Assembly: GCA_022385805.1 (NCBI GenBank)
Contig: MU277754.1
Coordinates: 47,864 to 111,863, forward strand
Length of the DNA: 64,000 nt
Origin: Pilatotrama ljubarskyi
Taxonomy: Eukaryota > Basidiomycota > Agaricomycetes > Polyporales > Polyporaceae
Reading direction: 5' to 3'
Of the stretch, positions 25,701 to 37,505 are shown one piece after another; the stretch's first letter is position 1; every line of letters starts with the position of its first letter. The notes under the pieces are model-generated. The model had not been told where the DNA came from. It worked only from the letters and a program-made list of their open reading frames with translations, and made no database searches. Position numbers and translations under genes: made by a program.

Positions 25701-28700
25701 TCATCTGTCTGTTGTGGCCCATGACAGCTTCCGTGAGCGCGTACTGTCGCGACTCGCAGGGGGGCAGCCTGGGCGGGCAGTGGGCGGGCCCGGTCGCACG
25801 CGGTGAGGAGCGCTTGGGCATGCGCCGGCTGTCTGCTGCTCGACTCTCAGTCTTGGCGCATCAGGCCCCGCGAGGAGGTCAAGAAGGGGTCAGGGACCGC
25901 TTGCTTTGCAGAAAATATCGACCATGGTGCACGCCTGGGTGAAGCCTTCGGTCAGCATACGGCAATGAGGAGGCCAGCGGCGTTGCTGAGGCTCAGTGTG
26001 ATACAAAGAGGCACGATACAGAGATGTAATCTGTGTGATTCGGGGCCGACGCGAGCACAGACCCGGTACGAGATGCCATCCGGTAAACCGGGAATCCAAA
26101 ACAGCCTTGCTGAGGCGTGGAGGCGAGTCGGGCGGATCCAGGGAGAGCATCATCGGCCGCGACCTTGTAGGGCCCTGTCGGGGCCTCTCGGCACGAACCA
26201 GGGCCGGGAGAATGTCTCGCTATATGCGTCTTGTGGCAAATCATGCGTTTCAGCCATAGCAATTGCGGCAGATGAGGGGTATCCTTGTGTAACAGTATAT
26301 GGTCTGCCAGGGTGAATGGTTGAAGGCAATTTCGACCAACTTGTACGGGTCCCGTAGAATATCATTGTTTCGACAAGTTGTCATGAGCGTGCGCATAAAC
26401 CTCAACGTCCTGGGATGTATCCAAGCCTCATCAGCCGAGGTTTATGACGTTCTGGCAGGTCCTTTCGTGCGCACCAGTGCTGGGGAAAACGATAGGTCTG
26501 TTGACGCAGATCTGTTGCTGGAACGGTATGCAAGATCAGTGAGAGTTGTTCCTTTTGACCTGCCTATCTGGGACGTGCCTTTCTCTCCCGCTAACGGTCT
26601 AGAGGGGATCCCTAGAACCAGGTGAAGGAGCCGTTGCCGATATGGTCAGGTCCCGGGTTCCCTATGTCGATCATCAGTGGTTTCCGAACGGGACCTGAAC
26701 AGTAGCTGTCACTCTCTTCCGACGTCGGAGGGACTTCTCCTGGAAACGCATACAAGTTGTAGAGACAAGCTCTCCGAACATCGAGGATCACTACGCCAGC
26801 TCACAGTCCGTCACGCGGACTGTGCTTGACAGCGGCGTACGCACACAACGTAGAACAGAGGCGCGGCAGTCCCATCAAGGTCCGCGCACGTCCAAGGTGA
26901 CACGGGAACATACCTACAAATCAGGACAAAGAGGAACGTCAGTGTTCCCCGTCGCGAACGCTGGACACGTCAAGACGCAGCGCACCAGACAGCGCGCAGG
27001 CTTGAGCGTGGGTGCGCGTCGGTTGAATCTGTCAGTTGCTGGACCCGATGGGCGCATGACCTGCGATATTGAATGCAAACTTTGCGCGATTGTTGGGAGA
27101 GGTGACGGGAGGGCCGAAACGCGGCTGGGGCCAAGCACCTCCGGTCAGCGAACAGATACGGTGCCTATCATGGCGTACTGCGAGATAAAGGTACACGTGT
27201 TGGGGTTGTATGAACGATGGATTGACGAGCGCATACTTACACGTAAAGGGCACAACTTGTGGGGTGATGCAGACGCGGGGAAGCACTGCGCCATATTCAG
27301 ATGGGTGGATGCGTCGGGTGCGAGGAGACGGAGGTGATCGAGCGACAAATTGACAATGGAACAGTCCACCTAATGCAAGAGCATGCGTTCCATAGAGGGT
27401 CCTGCGAGGATCAACGATATATACAGCGCACCTGCCAGTCCACTTGCTCCGATTCAGAGAAGGCACGGTGACCAGCGCTATGACCGCGCGAGTGCAGAGA
27501 ACTCGGCGTTGCATTAACAAAAGCGATGAAAACTTCGATAGAGGTCTGTCGAAGCTCGGCACTGCGTTAACACGCGCTAGCGCGACACCTTGACATCGAC
27601 ATGGACGAGCTGTAGGCAGCATGTACCTCCAAATCGAACCTGGATTTTCAGGGATCCGAGTGGCTGTCGTCGACACATGACTAGCTGAATATGATGATGG
27701 TCCAGTTGAAGACACCTGAAGAGTGCTTCTCAGACCGGAGACGTAGTATCAAGCCCTAGGGAGTACATCTTCACCCTCGTGCGTTGAGATGCTTGACAGC
27801 TCATCTCTAGATCTATGAGGATAATGAGCAACCGTCACAGTCGGTCTCGGCATAGGCGCACTTACTCCCCGCCGCCTTCTACCTATTCTGCTCCGCGGAC
27901 TAGTACCTGATAGCAGATCTCGTAGGGTCGGCTGAAGCCGGAGAGACGTCAAACAAAGCCTCTGGTATTGCAAAGCTCAAGCGGAGTGCCACGTTGCGGA
28001 GTCCTATGCCAGTGGTTGGCGCGAGTCTTGTATATCATAGAAGGACGAGAGCTTGGAACCTCGTCCGTGTGTCTTGCGCCAATGGCAGTGTAGACTCCGT
28101 CGCACTGCTTGAGCATCCGCAGACTGCCCCCGAGTCCGCATTGCCGGGGCTTGGAAAGGCAGCCTGGGTTACATGACCTACATCGTCCGCAGTCAGCTCA
28201 CCGAGGGCAAGCCGAGGAATACCGAGCATTAAAAACCAGCCACGGTCACGTACCACTCATGACCGCGTTCGCGTAAATTGCAGAGTTCATGATGTTTCCT
28301 ATACCGGGCGACGAACTGTCGTTATTGCTGCCTACCTTGATATCCATTCGCTCTTCCGCAGCACTTGAGTGACATGGCGACACAGGGCCTGGCTCGTCCA
28401 CGTCGGCGCTAGGGCTTTCGTACGGCCGGAAGATGGGAGGGCGGCTGCAGGAACCCTGACAGAACATACCGCAGAATTTCGCCTGTGCACGCCCGAGCAG
28501 AGGCACAGGTTATGCCCAGGCCTCGGGCTCGCTCCTGCACGCAATGGGGAGGAATAACTGCCCTTCTAGGTCGCATGTCGGAGAACGTGCCCGTTCGCTC
28601 ACCCGATTCAACACCGAGCGAGCGAGCGATTGACACAACCCCCCACCAGGCTCCTGCATCGTGGCGCCGCGAAGACGCAGAGTATCCGCAGTCCGCCTCC

Positions 28701-31700
28701 CCTCTTGCCGCGTATGGCCACGATCGTCTTCCTCAATGACCGCGAGAACGAGAAGTGGGTCGACGACGGGAAGCTCAGAACCGCGGCACGTCGGGCAAAA
28801 GGGCCCAGCGAACCGGAATCGCGTCCCAAAGTAGAGCTCGCGCTCGGCACAGCGGACGCGGCGCGGAGCTCCAGCTCCAGCAAATCATGCTACGAGACGT
28901 TACGTCCTCCCGAGCCCGGGGGCAGTAAGCCGAGGCGCAGAGGCGCGCCGTCCCAATTGGCCTGTGGCCAGGAGGACCATTCTCATAGCGGGTCCTGTAC
29001 GTCTGCGGAGGGGAAGTCGCACCATTCGGATTCTGGCGCGCGGCGCGCTTCACGGAGGCGAAACTGTATTGATCGGACAACCCAGCGATATGGCGGGCGG
29101 AAGAAGCAGCACTGATTGGTCACGTTGGACGTCCACCAGCAGCTGGTGGAACTTGAAGCGGGCGCGGGCGGACGCAGTGCGTTGGTATAGTCAGCCACAG
29201 GCGGCGCGCCACTGTCAGACAAACAATTAGCCCCAGGGGATGCATGGACATCAGGTTGGGGGACAAATCCTTACCGCTCGTGGTTATGCAACTCATTGGC
29301 ATACCTCAGTGTCGGCATGCCTGACAGACTTCACTGCTGGCCGCGCTCGATTGCACAAGAAAACCGAAAGATGTGATGGGCGGAACATCGGCACATGGCA
29401 AGACTTCCCGTGCGATCTCCTGTGCGCCAGGATTAGGTTGAACATCGTATCAGATTAGCAAGTGGAATACATAGACGCAGGCTCGCCATCGATGCCTCTG
29501 TTATCGGGGATTATCGAAACTCTGGTCAGAGTCTTGACGGCTCAGAACTGGACCGAGGTTGCTTACAGAATCAGCGAAGGCATGTCATTGCACATAGCGC
29601 AGGGAAGCCCGTCCCCTGGAAAATTGCATCCGAAGTCTGCAGCGTAGGTTTGAGGTGCGGCGCATGCGTTCGAGACCTATAGGGTGGCCTACGGAGCACG
29701 GGAGGTCGATGATCATAGACGGATCCGTGATGGGGCGGTGGCCAGGGTTCAAAGGAACCGTCGATGGCAGGTCGACGTCGCTTCCTTGCAACGCCCGCGC
29801 GGGGTAGGTTTGCAGCGATCTCCCGTAGGACGGAGAGCGGCCGTACGACGTACGCATCGCGCCCGCGCCCCGTGCATTTCGCCCGCCCAGGATCGTAATT
29901 CGGTACGTACGCGCATTCAGCGAAGCCGATACCCAGTGCGCCCACGCCCCGCATGCTTCGCTTCGCTTCTGCACACCTCGTCGGGAGGCGACTTCGTGGG
30001 TTCGCACCTGCCTGGGCAAGATAGACGTGCGATCGAGACGTCAGCGCACGTCTAGAAACAGCCCTTACGTTCAGTTTGTGTGGGAATGTGCTGGGAAGGG
30101 CTCATACAGCCGTACATGCTCGCCGCACCTCGCGGCGCAGTATCGACGCAACCCAGGATACGGTTTTGCCGAGGATATCCCAGATGCCTGGGGTAGGGGA
30201 AAGGCTGCCTCCTGACTGGAAGTACGTGTCCCTCCGGTCTCTGAAAGCACAGGAATGGGTGAGCGTATCTCAGCGTGTCATAGAGAAGCTACCTGCAGCG
30301 CGCCGAACCCTGGTCACCTTGCAGAGCGCAGTAAAGGAGGGCAAAATCTGACACCACAAGCAGATATCGTATGTACAATTGAGTCGGTACCCGGCCCTGA
30401 ATGCATCAGTGAACGAGTTCTCAGGGCGATTGTTCCCATGAACGCGAGGATGGGCGACTCAGAGCTTTGCATCTTGTCCAGTCGACGTCACACACGGCCG
30501 GCAGACTGAGCATCCATGATCATACTTGCATTGCGGCGCTGCGGCGGGCTTTACTGGAACTACCGCTAAGAAGTACAAGGGAACACTCACTTATGGGTCA
30601 GTGTAACCGCCGATTGAACGGAGCACTGACGGAGCCCAGGGAGATTCGCGGCATGAGACAGGCCTCATGAGCAAAGGGTTACACTGCGGCCTTCCATCGG
30701 TGAGTGCAGTCTCCATTTCACGGCGGCAATCCTGCGAGAAATCACAGTACAAGGCTGTAGATGCCCAGTGCGATAGGAGCCTGGGGGGAGGGCTTAGGAC
30801 CTCCACGATTCGAGGGGACTGTATTACTTACAACGAATGGGCGCCGGACGTCATTCTGCGGATGCTGGGGGCGTCTCTTTGGCGTTCCTTCTGGAATACC
30901 TGCAGACACCTGACGAAGATCGATGAGATGCGCTTGAAATCATCTGCCCGTTCAAGAGGAGAAGGCTCAGAACAGGACGCAGGAAAACTTGGTAGGGCAG
31001 GTGGACGCCGTCAGTCGGGTTCAGGCACGACGCAAGCGGCACCGACTCGTCCGGATTAAATGCGAGGTACGACGCAACCTTGTTCTCATGAACGTCCAGA
31101 AGCCCCTCGTCCCTAGGTGTGCCTGGCGGTTGTGAGCAGCTTTGACGACGCACGAGGCAACCGCGCACCGGCAAGGAGTTCGAGTTTGGACGGCTTGAGA
31201 AAGCCATATGACAAGAGGAGCGACCCGAGGCGCGCAGGGACTCAGATGGAAGCCGTACTACCTTTCGGTGCTCTGGGTGTGTGCGCGAATGCTTGAGCTG
31301 TCACTGCTTTCTGTAGGTCCATGCTCGCGGGACGCTAGAATGCTCAGGAGCCGAACAGTTGGCAAAATAAGCGATACAAGGCAACGTCGGAAGGACACGC
31401 GTGGTCGATGACGAGTGTCTCAGAGTGAAAGGAACAAGACGTTGTGCGGGAGAGTCGGTCCGGCGGGCGCATATAGTCTGCACGCGGAGACATAGCAGCG
31501 ACGATGGCGACAAAGCTGCTTTCGCTACTCACCTTCACTCGCATCTCCGCTTCACAAGTTCTCCTCGCTGCGTCGCGTCGATTATCTGTAGAGCTGAGAT
31601 GGCGGAGACGCTGCTGCCCTTCACCTTGCTTCACATGTCTCCGCGCTCACGACGACCATGCTGATCCCCCATTGGACGCATTGCAGATACAATACTGGCA

Positions 31701-31940
31701 GCGGTAGGAGCGACGAGGATATATGGACGGCCGACGTGGAGACGATGTGGACGGCGATGGTGGGAGGAGAGGAGAGAGAACGCGGCGAGAGGGTTGGACG
31801 CGAGCGTGACACGATGGCACGGTCACGTGGTGTGTCACGGCTGTTGGTGGGGGACGCTGGATCTGGCGAGGCTGGGTTCTTTGTGCGGACGACATCGATC
31901 CGCCTTTTCCCGTCAAACAGCCTTGGTCTCTCTCCATACG
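19740..31940. other. Gene-poor interval B
   Basis: About 12.2 kb upstream of both the Con7-like gene (-) and the RING gene (+). No recognisable protein domain was found on either strand. Small motifs seen are a strongly pyrimidine-rich plus strand at about 19.95-20.8 kb, a CTG/CTT run near 22.48-22.51 kb, a short AGAGCRGC-type repeat near 25.62-25.66 kb and a short CCGTCCTTC/CCTTCAGG duplication near 23.29-23.32 kb. One open frame (28714-29115) has gene-like codon use and is listed separately. The part nearest 19.7-20.8 kb must hold the Con7-like promoter and leader. I found no terminal repeats or transposase or RT motifs. Confidence 0.6.
28714..29115 (+). CDS. Candidate small ORF of unknown function (weak)
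   Basis: An ATG-initiated frame of 133 codons starting MATIVFLNDRENEKWVDDG. The first 30 codons strongly favour C or G at third positions (ATC GTC TTC CTC ... GAC CGC GAG AAC GAG AAG TGG GTC), like the real genes in this window. The protein then becomes Ser/Arg-rich and loses that character. I recognise no domain. It may be a real short gene, the remaining exon of a decayed gene, or chance. No convincing splice partner was found. Confidence 0.22.
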   Translation: MATIVFLNDRENEKWVDDGKLRTAARRAKGPSEPESRPKVELALGTADAARSSSSSKSCYETLRPPEPGGSKPRRRGAPSQLACGQEDHSHSGSCTSAEGKSHHSDSGARRASRRRNCIDRTTQRYGGRKKQH

Positions 31941-33537
31941 ATGCGCACACGCACAGCCAGGCTCAAAAAGCCCTCAACGCGGGCCTTGGCTGCTGCCAGC
32001 CCCGCCGCCGCCGCGTCCACTTCGGGATCATTGTCGAGGACTCGTGCGACCCGCAGTTCAGCATCGGCCGTCAAAGCGAGCTCTAAAGGTACGAAGTCTG
32101 CTTGATGTACGCTTGATAGCTCTCAAGAGACCCTGCAGTTGTCCAGACACTGAAACAAAGTAGAGCGAAAGCGTTGAACTCTGCTCGATCCACCGCGCGT
32201 ACTCGAACACCATCCGCAGCTTCCATGCGCGCCTCGCGTCCCACCATAGCCACCCCATCGTCCTCACCGACGGCCGTCAGCTCAAAGACGGCCTCCTCTC
32301 CTGCCCCGTCTTCGTCGCGTTTACGCCGCACGTCTACCGCAATAGTAGAACCGCAGCACCAGGGAACACCCCGCACACCCCGCAGCACCGCCGTTAGCAC
32401 CTCCCGCACGCCGGCGAAGAGGAAGGTGGAACCTGCCGAAACCAGCCCCTCTCCGCGCACTCTCAAGCGCAAGCGTTCTCCGTCCAAGGAAGACGAGGTG
32501 AAGTTGCTCGCAAAGCGTCTCAAGGATGCCGAGAAAGACCTGCGCCAGCGAGAGTCTGCGTTGAAGAAGAGAGAGGCTGCGATTACCAGGAAGGAGAACA
32601 CCCTCCAGAAGAAGCAGGAAACCATGTCGCGCAAGATTGAGATCGCTGAGGAGTTGAAGAAAGACTACGATCGGAAGAGGAAGGTCCTCACCGCTCGAGA
32701 CAAGGAGCTGGCAGCGCAGGAGAAAGCTCTCGCGAAGCAGGAGGCCGCAGCGATGAGTGCGCTGGCTTTGAGTCCAACAGGTGACGCGGTAGAGCCGCTA
32801 TGGGCTCTGGCCCACCTGGAGGAACACTTCACCTGTTCTTTGTACGTCTTTCCTATCCGTCTTATCCTCTCATGTACTAAGCGACTCCTTTTCTTCGTGC
32901 AGATGCTATGAGATCATGTACGTCTGTATCCCTTTTCCTCTACGACGGCACCCTGACTCGCTTTCTACAGGGCTTGTCCATACACACTCACCCCGGGCCG
33001 CTGCGGCCACTCCTTCTGTGCGCTCTGCGCTCTGCAGTGGTGCTTCGCAGCCGTCCACCGCGGGTGCGGGTACTGGCACGATTCGCTAGAGTGCCCACTC
33101 TGCCGCGCCGAGTTGCCGTATACGTCCGACCGCACGCCGCGCTCCATGTTCTCGTTCCCGTTCACCCCCAACCGCCTCGCGGACAGCGCGATCAAGGCGC
33201 TCATCACCCTCATCAAGGACGCGAAACCAAGCACGGGTGCGGGTGCGGGCGCAGTGGCGTGCGCGGCGAGCGGCAGTGCGCGAAAGGCGGGGGTGAATGC
33301 CGCCGGGCCCCGTGAGGACGATAGAATCGCTCAATGGCGTGATAACGGCATGCTGTACACTGAGTGGGAGTCGCGCGAGCGGTGAGTTACTCATGTAGTC
33401 CCTCGTGTTGCGAATCTGAGGCTGACTGAGTTCGTGCTTTCAGAAGAGGCCGGGAGGAGATGACGATCCTCGCCAACGAGTGGTCGGAACTCAATGCAGA
33501 CGACTTTGTCGCGTTCAAGGACCGCCTTGCCGTCTGA
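31941..33537 (+). CDS. Coiled-coil RING-finger protein (putative E3 ubiquitin ligase)
   Basis: Five exons, 31941-32088, 32139-32841, 32903-32917, 32971-33381 and 33444-33537, join in frame to 456 residues. The N-terminal third is basic and rich in Ser, Thr and Ala. A Lys/Glu-rich coiled coil follows at about 165-255 (LLAKRLKDAEKDLRQRESAL ... RDKELAAQEKALAKQEAAA). A C3HC4 RING is next: C282-x2-C285, C300-x-H302-x2-C305-x2-C308 and C330-x2-C333. The third exon is only 15 nt (Cys-Tyr-Glu-Ile region) and lies inside the RING; without it C285 is lost. The C-terminus (FTPNRLADSAIKALITLIKD) is helical and moderately conserved-looking. RING proteins transfer ubiquitin from an E2. The coil suggests a dimer, but the target is unknown and I assign no orthologue. 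Confidence 0.85.
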
Positions 33538-34205
33538 TGGCCTGCGGTGCGTCCAGGTGTCCAGGCACCCCCGTTTGACTACAAGTGCGGCGATGGCAGT
33601 CCACCGCGCTCTATGCTCTCTCGTAAGCCTTGAACAAATGACCAAGGCGTACGCTTTCTTGCATCTCATCTCGTATGCAATTGTACATATCCGCGACACA
33701 TCATACCATAGTGTATACCATATTCACGCACGCACATAGACGCATTTCCATCTTCGAATTCATCCTCATCCCTGTCGTCGTCCGATCGCTTGCCGCCTGT
33801 CGCCCGCTGTCCTTCGCCTTCGCCTATTCGTGTTGATGCCCACCGTAGTCGGACTCACTGTCTCTCGATCGTGAATATGTACGCATGCTACACTTCCCTG
33901 CCTTGGGGCCCTAGAGCATATGATGTTGTATGGCCATCTGCACAGCTGTCGCCTCTTGGAAATCCACCGTATGCAGTGTATGCGCCCTAGTAGACACGGC
34001 CCATGCATGACCGGCGCGGTCCTCGACCCTATGAGGACCAGTGGTCTGAGCGGGTTTGGCTGGCATGTCTGATCGTTTCCAGTTCGCAGATGAGTTACTC
34101 GCAGGTCCGATCATACAGTCAGGGCCCCCTCAAGCAGGGAGCAGCGGCGATCACATACACAGTACACCAGCATGATAATGATGCTGTACACCAAGAAGTC
34201 TATCC
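33538..34205. other. Convergent 3' intergenic region
   Basis: 668 bases between the stop codons of the RING gene (+) and Arp8 (-). It presumably holds both 3' UTRs. No coding signal was recognised. Confidence 0.5.
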
Positions 34206-37155
34206 TCACAAGTAGAAGCATCGCTCCTTCAGAGCCCGCATGCCAAACATCTCCTAGATAAGCAGGGCGCGGATTCAGTCACACAAACGAGCCTCTCAAA
34301 CAAACGAGAAGACGCACCCAGTCCGCAGGAGTGACCCACAGGTCGGCGACGCCGTCCATCTTGCCGAGCACGGCGGCGCCCTTCCACTCGAGGATGCGGG
34401 GGTCGACGTCCTTCGGCGGCGGGATGATCTGCACTTTCTCCATGTTCGGCACGAGCGGCGTCGCGATAGCTTGCAGTCTGCGCGTGCAAAGTGTGATGTG
34501 ACCAAGTAAGCATCCAGAATTCCTCATCCTGCAAAGGACACACCACGCACCTGCTCTCCAGCGCGTGCGCCATACCGGGCACGAGTGCCGTCCCGCCGAC
34601 CACGAGAACCGCTTGCAAGTACTTCCGGATCTTCTCGTCCCCGCCGGCAGCACGCGCACTGTTGAAGATCGCTACGTCGAGCGGGAGCTTGCTCGCCTCG
34701 AAGCTCACGTCGAGGTTAAACGCTCTGTAGCTCATCGGTATCATGGGAAGCGGCGGCTGTTGCTGCTGTAGCGGCGGCTGCTCCGCGGCGGGCGCGGACG
34801 GCGTCGGCTTCGTCTCGATCTCGTCGACGTCGATGATCTCGACTGGAGCGTCCGCAGGAGTGGCGGTCCCGGTCGCGTCCCTGTCCTTCTCTGGGGAGGC
34901 GGAGGCGGAGGGTTCGGCTGGTTTGCTGTCAGACGATTTCTCCTCATCCGCACCTGATGGCTCGGCGGACTCGGTGGCTGGGGCCGTTGTCGCATCTGTC
35001 ATCTCGACGTCTTCGTCTTTGCTAGCGTTCGTCGGGGGAGGCTCTTCGCCCGCGGGGGTGACGGGAGCAGTGGCAGAGGCTAAATGCAAAGACTCAATAC
35101 GATGTAACGAACAGTCGGGCTGCTAAGACTTACCACTCGGAGCTTGCGGTGTGACCGCTAGTGACTGGCCTTCAGTCGCCGGCGTTGCCAGAGGTGGGGG
35201 TTGCTCAAGGACCGCGGCAGGCATGAGTACAGGGAATAGGTGCTGTGTCGAAATCAACATCGCCTGGGTCTATATAGTTTGCACATGCTGTGAGTGCCTC
35301 GGACCCTGACGATATGCTAGGAAGACGGACGTAGCGCTCGGCGAACTTTTCAGAACTCTGTTCCACCATCTCCTCCGCCATGTCTGGCGCACGCGTGAGG
35401 AAGCGCATTCCCGCCCTCTTCTGCTCGAATTCAATGACGCGTGGCTCGAAGAGACACTACGGGTGGGGTCAACGGGTCGATCAAGCCCGGTCAAACGCTC
35501 TGGATACTCACCATAGGTGCAAGGATGATCTCGTCATAGGCACGTAGACCGTATTTCTCCGTCGGCTTGCCTGGCCGCCTCACTGAGAAGTCATACAGGT
35601 TGAGAGCAACGTCTCCCTAACCACGAGTCAGCATGGTACACTGTTAGTCCGGGACGGAGGATTCGTACCTCAGCCAGAGTGCATAGGCGAGCTTTCAGAT
35701 CCTCCATGACATTCCAGTCGTATGATCGGGCCAGGTCGAGGTCACGGTACGGGAAGCCGATCTTCTCCAGTAGAACGTATAGGAACTCCGTGATGTCGTT
35801 TCCGCCCATGCTCAGGACCATTCTAGTGCGAAGTTAGAACAATGCCAGTGGAAATCTGCGCATGAACGGCACCTGGTATCGGCAATGACCAGCCCGTCGT
35901 CTACGCAGGCGATACTCGTCTTGACTGCCCCCATATCGACCACACATGCGTTGGATATTCCTGCGCCGTATGTTGCAGCCAACGATTCCTGTTCGAGAAT
36001 ATTGTGATGAGCAAAAGGTACAGAGCAACAGCTAAGGCGTCAGTACTTGCTGAGCACAGAACTGCTTGAATCCCATGTCGACTAGCAGAATCTTCACGAG
36101 GGCCTCCACATACATTCGATCGTAGTAGTCCGGTATTACCAGGACGACGGAGTAGTCCTTCCTCAGCGTGTGTTAGCGTCATCTCACGGAGTCTTGGCCG
36201 GTCATCTATTCACCTTGTATGACCCTGCCTCGATCCCTTTCTCTTTCAATGCCTCCCTGAATATGGTCTCGATATCACTATAGATGACCTGTGACGAGGG
36301 ATAATCACGGGTGTTGAAGTTGCCGCCGTAGATCGGCCACCGTACAACATAGCCCATCTGCTCTGGGTCAGCGAGACGCAAGGCTTTCTCGCCCACGAGA
36401 TATGGCTCATCTGACGAGTATATCCAGTCAACATGGTAGGGGTCGTTAATCTCGGGGATGATCTCAGGCTTGAATTGCTCGTTGAAAGTGGTCGCGATGC
36501 TGGCGGCATTCGGGGTGACCCGTAGTTTGTAAAAACGCATACGATCTCGTAGCGAGACTGTGATAGCGGCCACCTTTGCGTCAAACTTCGCTCTGCATGA
36601 GCACGGGATGGAAGACTCGGAGGAATGGCGATGCGTATAAACGTACAGGATCGTCCGAAGCTACGTTCACGCCGTACTCGTCTCCGTTTGGGGTGGTCAC
36701 CGACGGTGTCGACCGTCTCCTGTCTTCCCTTGGGCGTGATATTCCTTGAACATATACGGGAGCTGGCACTGGCGGAGTGTGTTTGCGTGCGATGACATTG
36801 GGTATGGTTAAGGGAGTTACGTCCGACGCGCGTCCTATACGCAGAAAGCGAGAACCTGGATGAATGACGATGACCTTTGACCCCCTCCTCGTCTGCTCGC
36901 GAGCGTGAACCAGACTGCGACGCGCATGTAGAGTAGTCTGGCGTAACTGACCTCTGTCGGTGTCGGAGCCCCAGCTTCGTCTAAGACCAGCCTTGATCTA
37001 TGCGCGCGGATAGCATTTCGTGACCAGAGCGTCTGAGACTCAGACTTCAGATATGTCGAGCCGACATGCTTGGGGTTTAAGCTATTACGCGAGCAGTCAG
37101 CCTTCGTGCTACCACGACCCCATATAGCTCATAGGTACTCACGCAAGCGGGACAT
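34206..37155 (-). CDS. ARP8: Actin-related protein 8, INO80 chromatin-remodelling subunit
   Basis: Arp8 binds actin and Arp4 in the INO80 complex and helps it engage nucleosomes. The reading includes REQTRRGSKVIVIHPGSRFL then LRIGRASDVTPLTIPNVIAR, the classic start of fungal Arp8. Actin-fold blocks follow: VVLVIPDYYDRMYVEALVKI, GISNACVVDMGAVKTSIACV and MVLSMGGNDITEFLYVLLEK. A long acidic, Pro/Ala/Thr-rich insert (about 34,740-35,079) precedes the final actin-fold part (AVLVVGGTALVPGMAHALES; PPPKDVDPRILEWKGAAVLG). The protein ends ADWEMFGMRALKERCFYL with TGA at 34206-34208. Clear 3' exons are 35269-35134, 35079-34551, 34477-34318 and 34253-34206. The first exon is inferred: ATG at 37155, 13 nt, a GTGAGT donor, joining to 36951 to give MSRLRQLRQTTLH. 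That start is tentative; the body is secure. Confidence 0.9.
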
Positions 37156-37415
37156 GGAAGGATGTGTAGCGGAGAGCTGATTCGTCTCTTTTCGCATTTG
37201 GGATTCCTCGAGGCATTTGCGCTATGCAGCGTGGTCTTCAGCGAAGTTGTTTAGAGGACTAGCTCACAAGGGGTGGAGCAGTGAACGGGTACATTTTCAC
37301 ATACAGTAGCCGCTGTACAATAGCAAGCTCGCCCAGAGAAGACGTCCCGAGCAGGAACGATACCGGCCAACAGAAGGTTTAAGGGTATATTATATTTTTT
37401 ACTAGGACAAGCACC

Positions 37416-37500
37416 GGCCTGGTGGTCTAGTAGTATGATTCCTTCTTAGGGCTGCGGCAGCATTTGGAGGAGGTCCCGGGTTCAATTCCCGGCCAGGCCC
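37416..37500 (+). tRNA. tRNA-Pro (anticodon AGG) with a 13-nt intron
   Basis: Second copy of the tRNA at 8742-8825. The mature sequence is identical base for base, including the unusual A at D-loop position 18. The intron after position 37 differs: 13 nt, CTGCGGCAGCATT, against 12 nt, CATTTCAGCATT, in copy 1. The two share the tail CAGCATT next to the 3' splice site. A TTTTT Pol III stop follows at 37501-37505. Confidence 0.94.
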
Positions 37501-37505
37501 TTTTT
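37501..37505 (+). terminator. RNA polymerase III T-run of tRNA-Pro copy 2
   Basis: Five T residues directly after the discriminator base. This is a standard Pol III terminator. Confidence 0.8.

Noticed and set aside
35270..35330. Continuation of the Arp8 exon through VRLPSISSGSEALT
   Set aside because: Reading through puts the downstream part out of frame. A GTCCGT donor after FAERY and an acceptor before TQAMLIST restores the conserved frame, so this stretch is intron.
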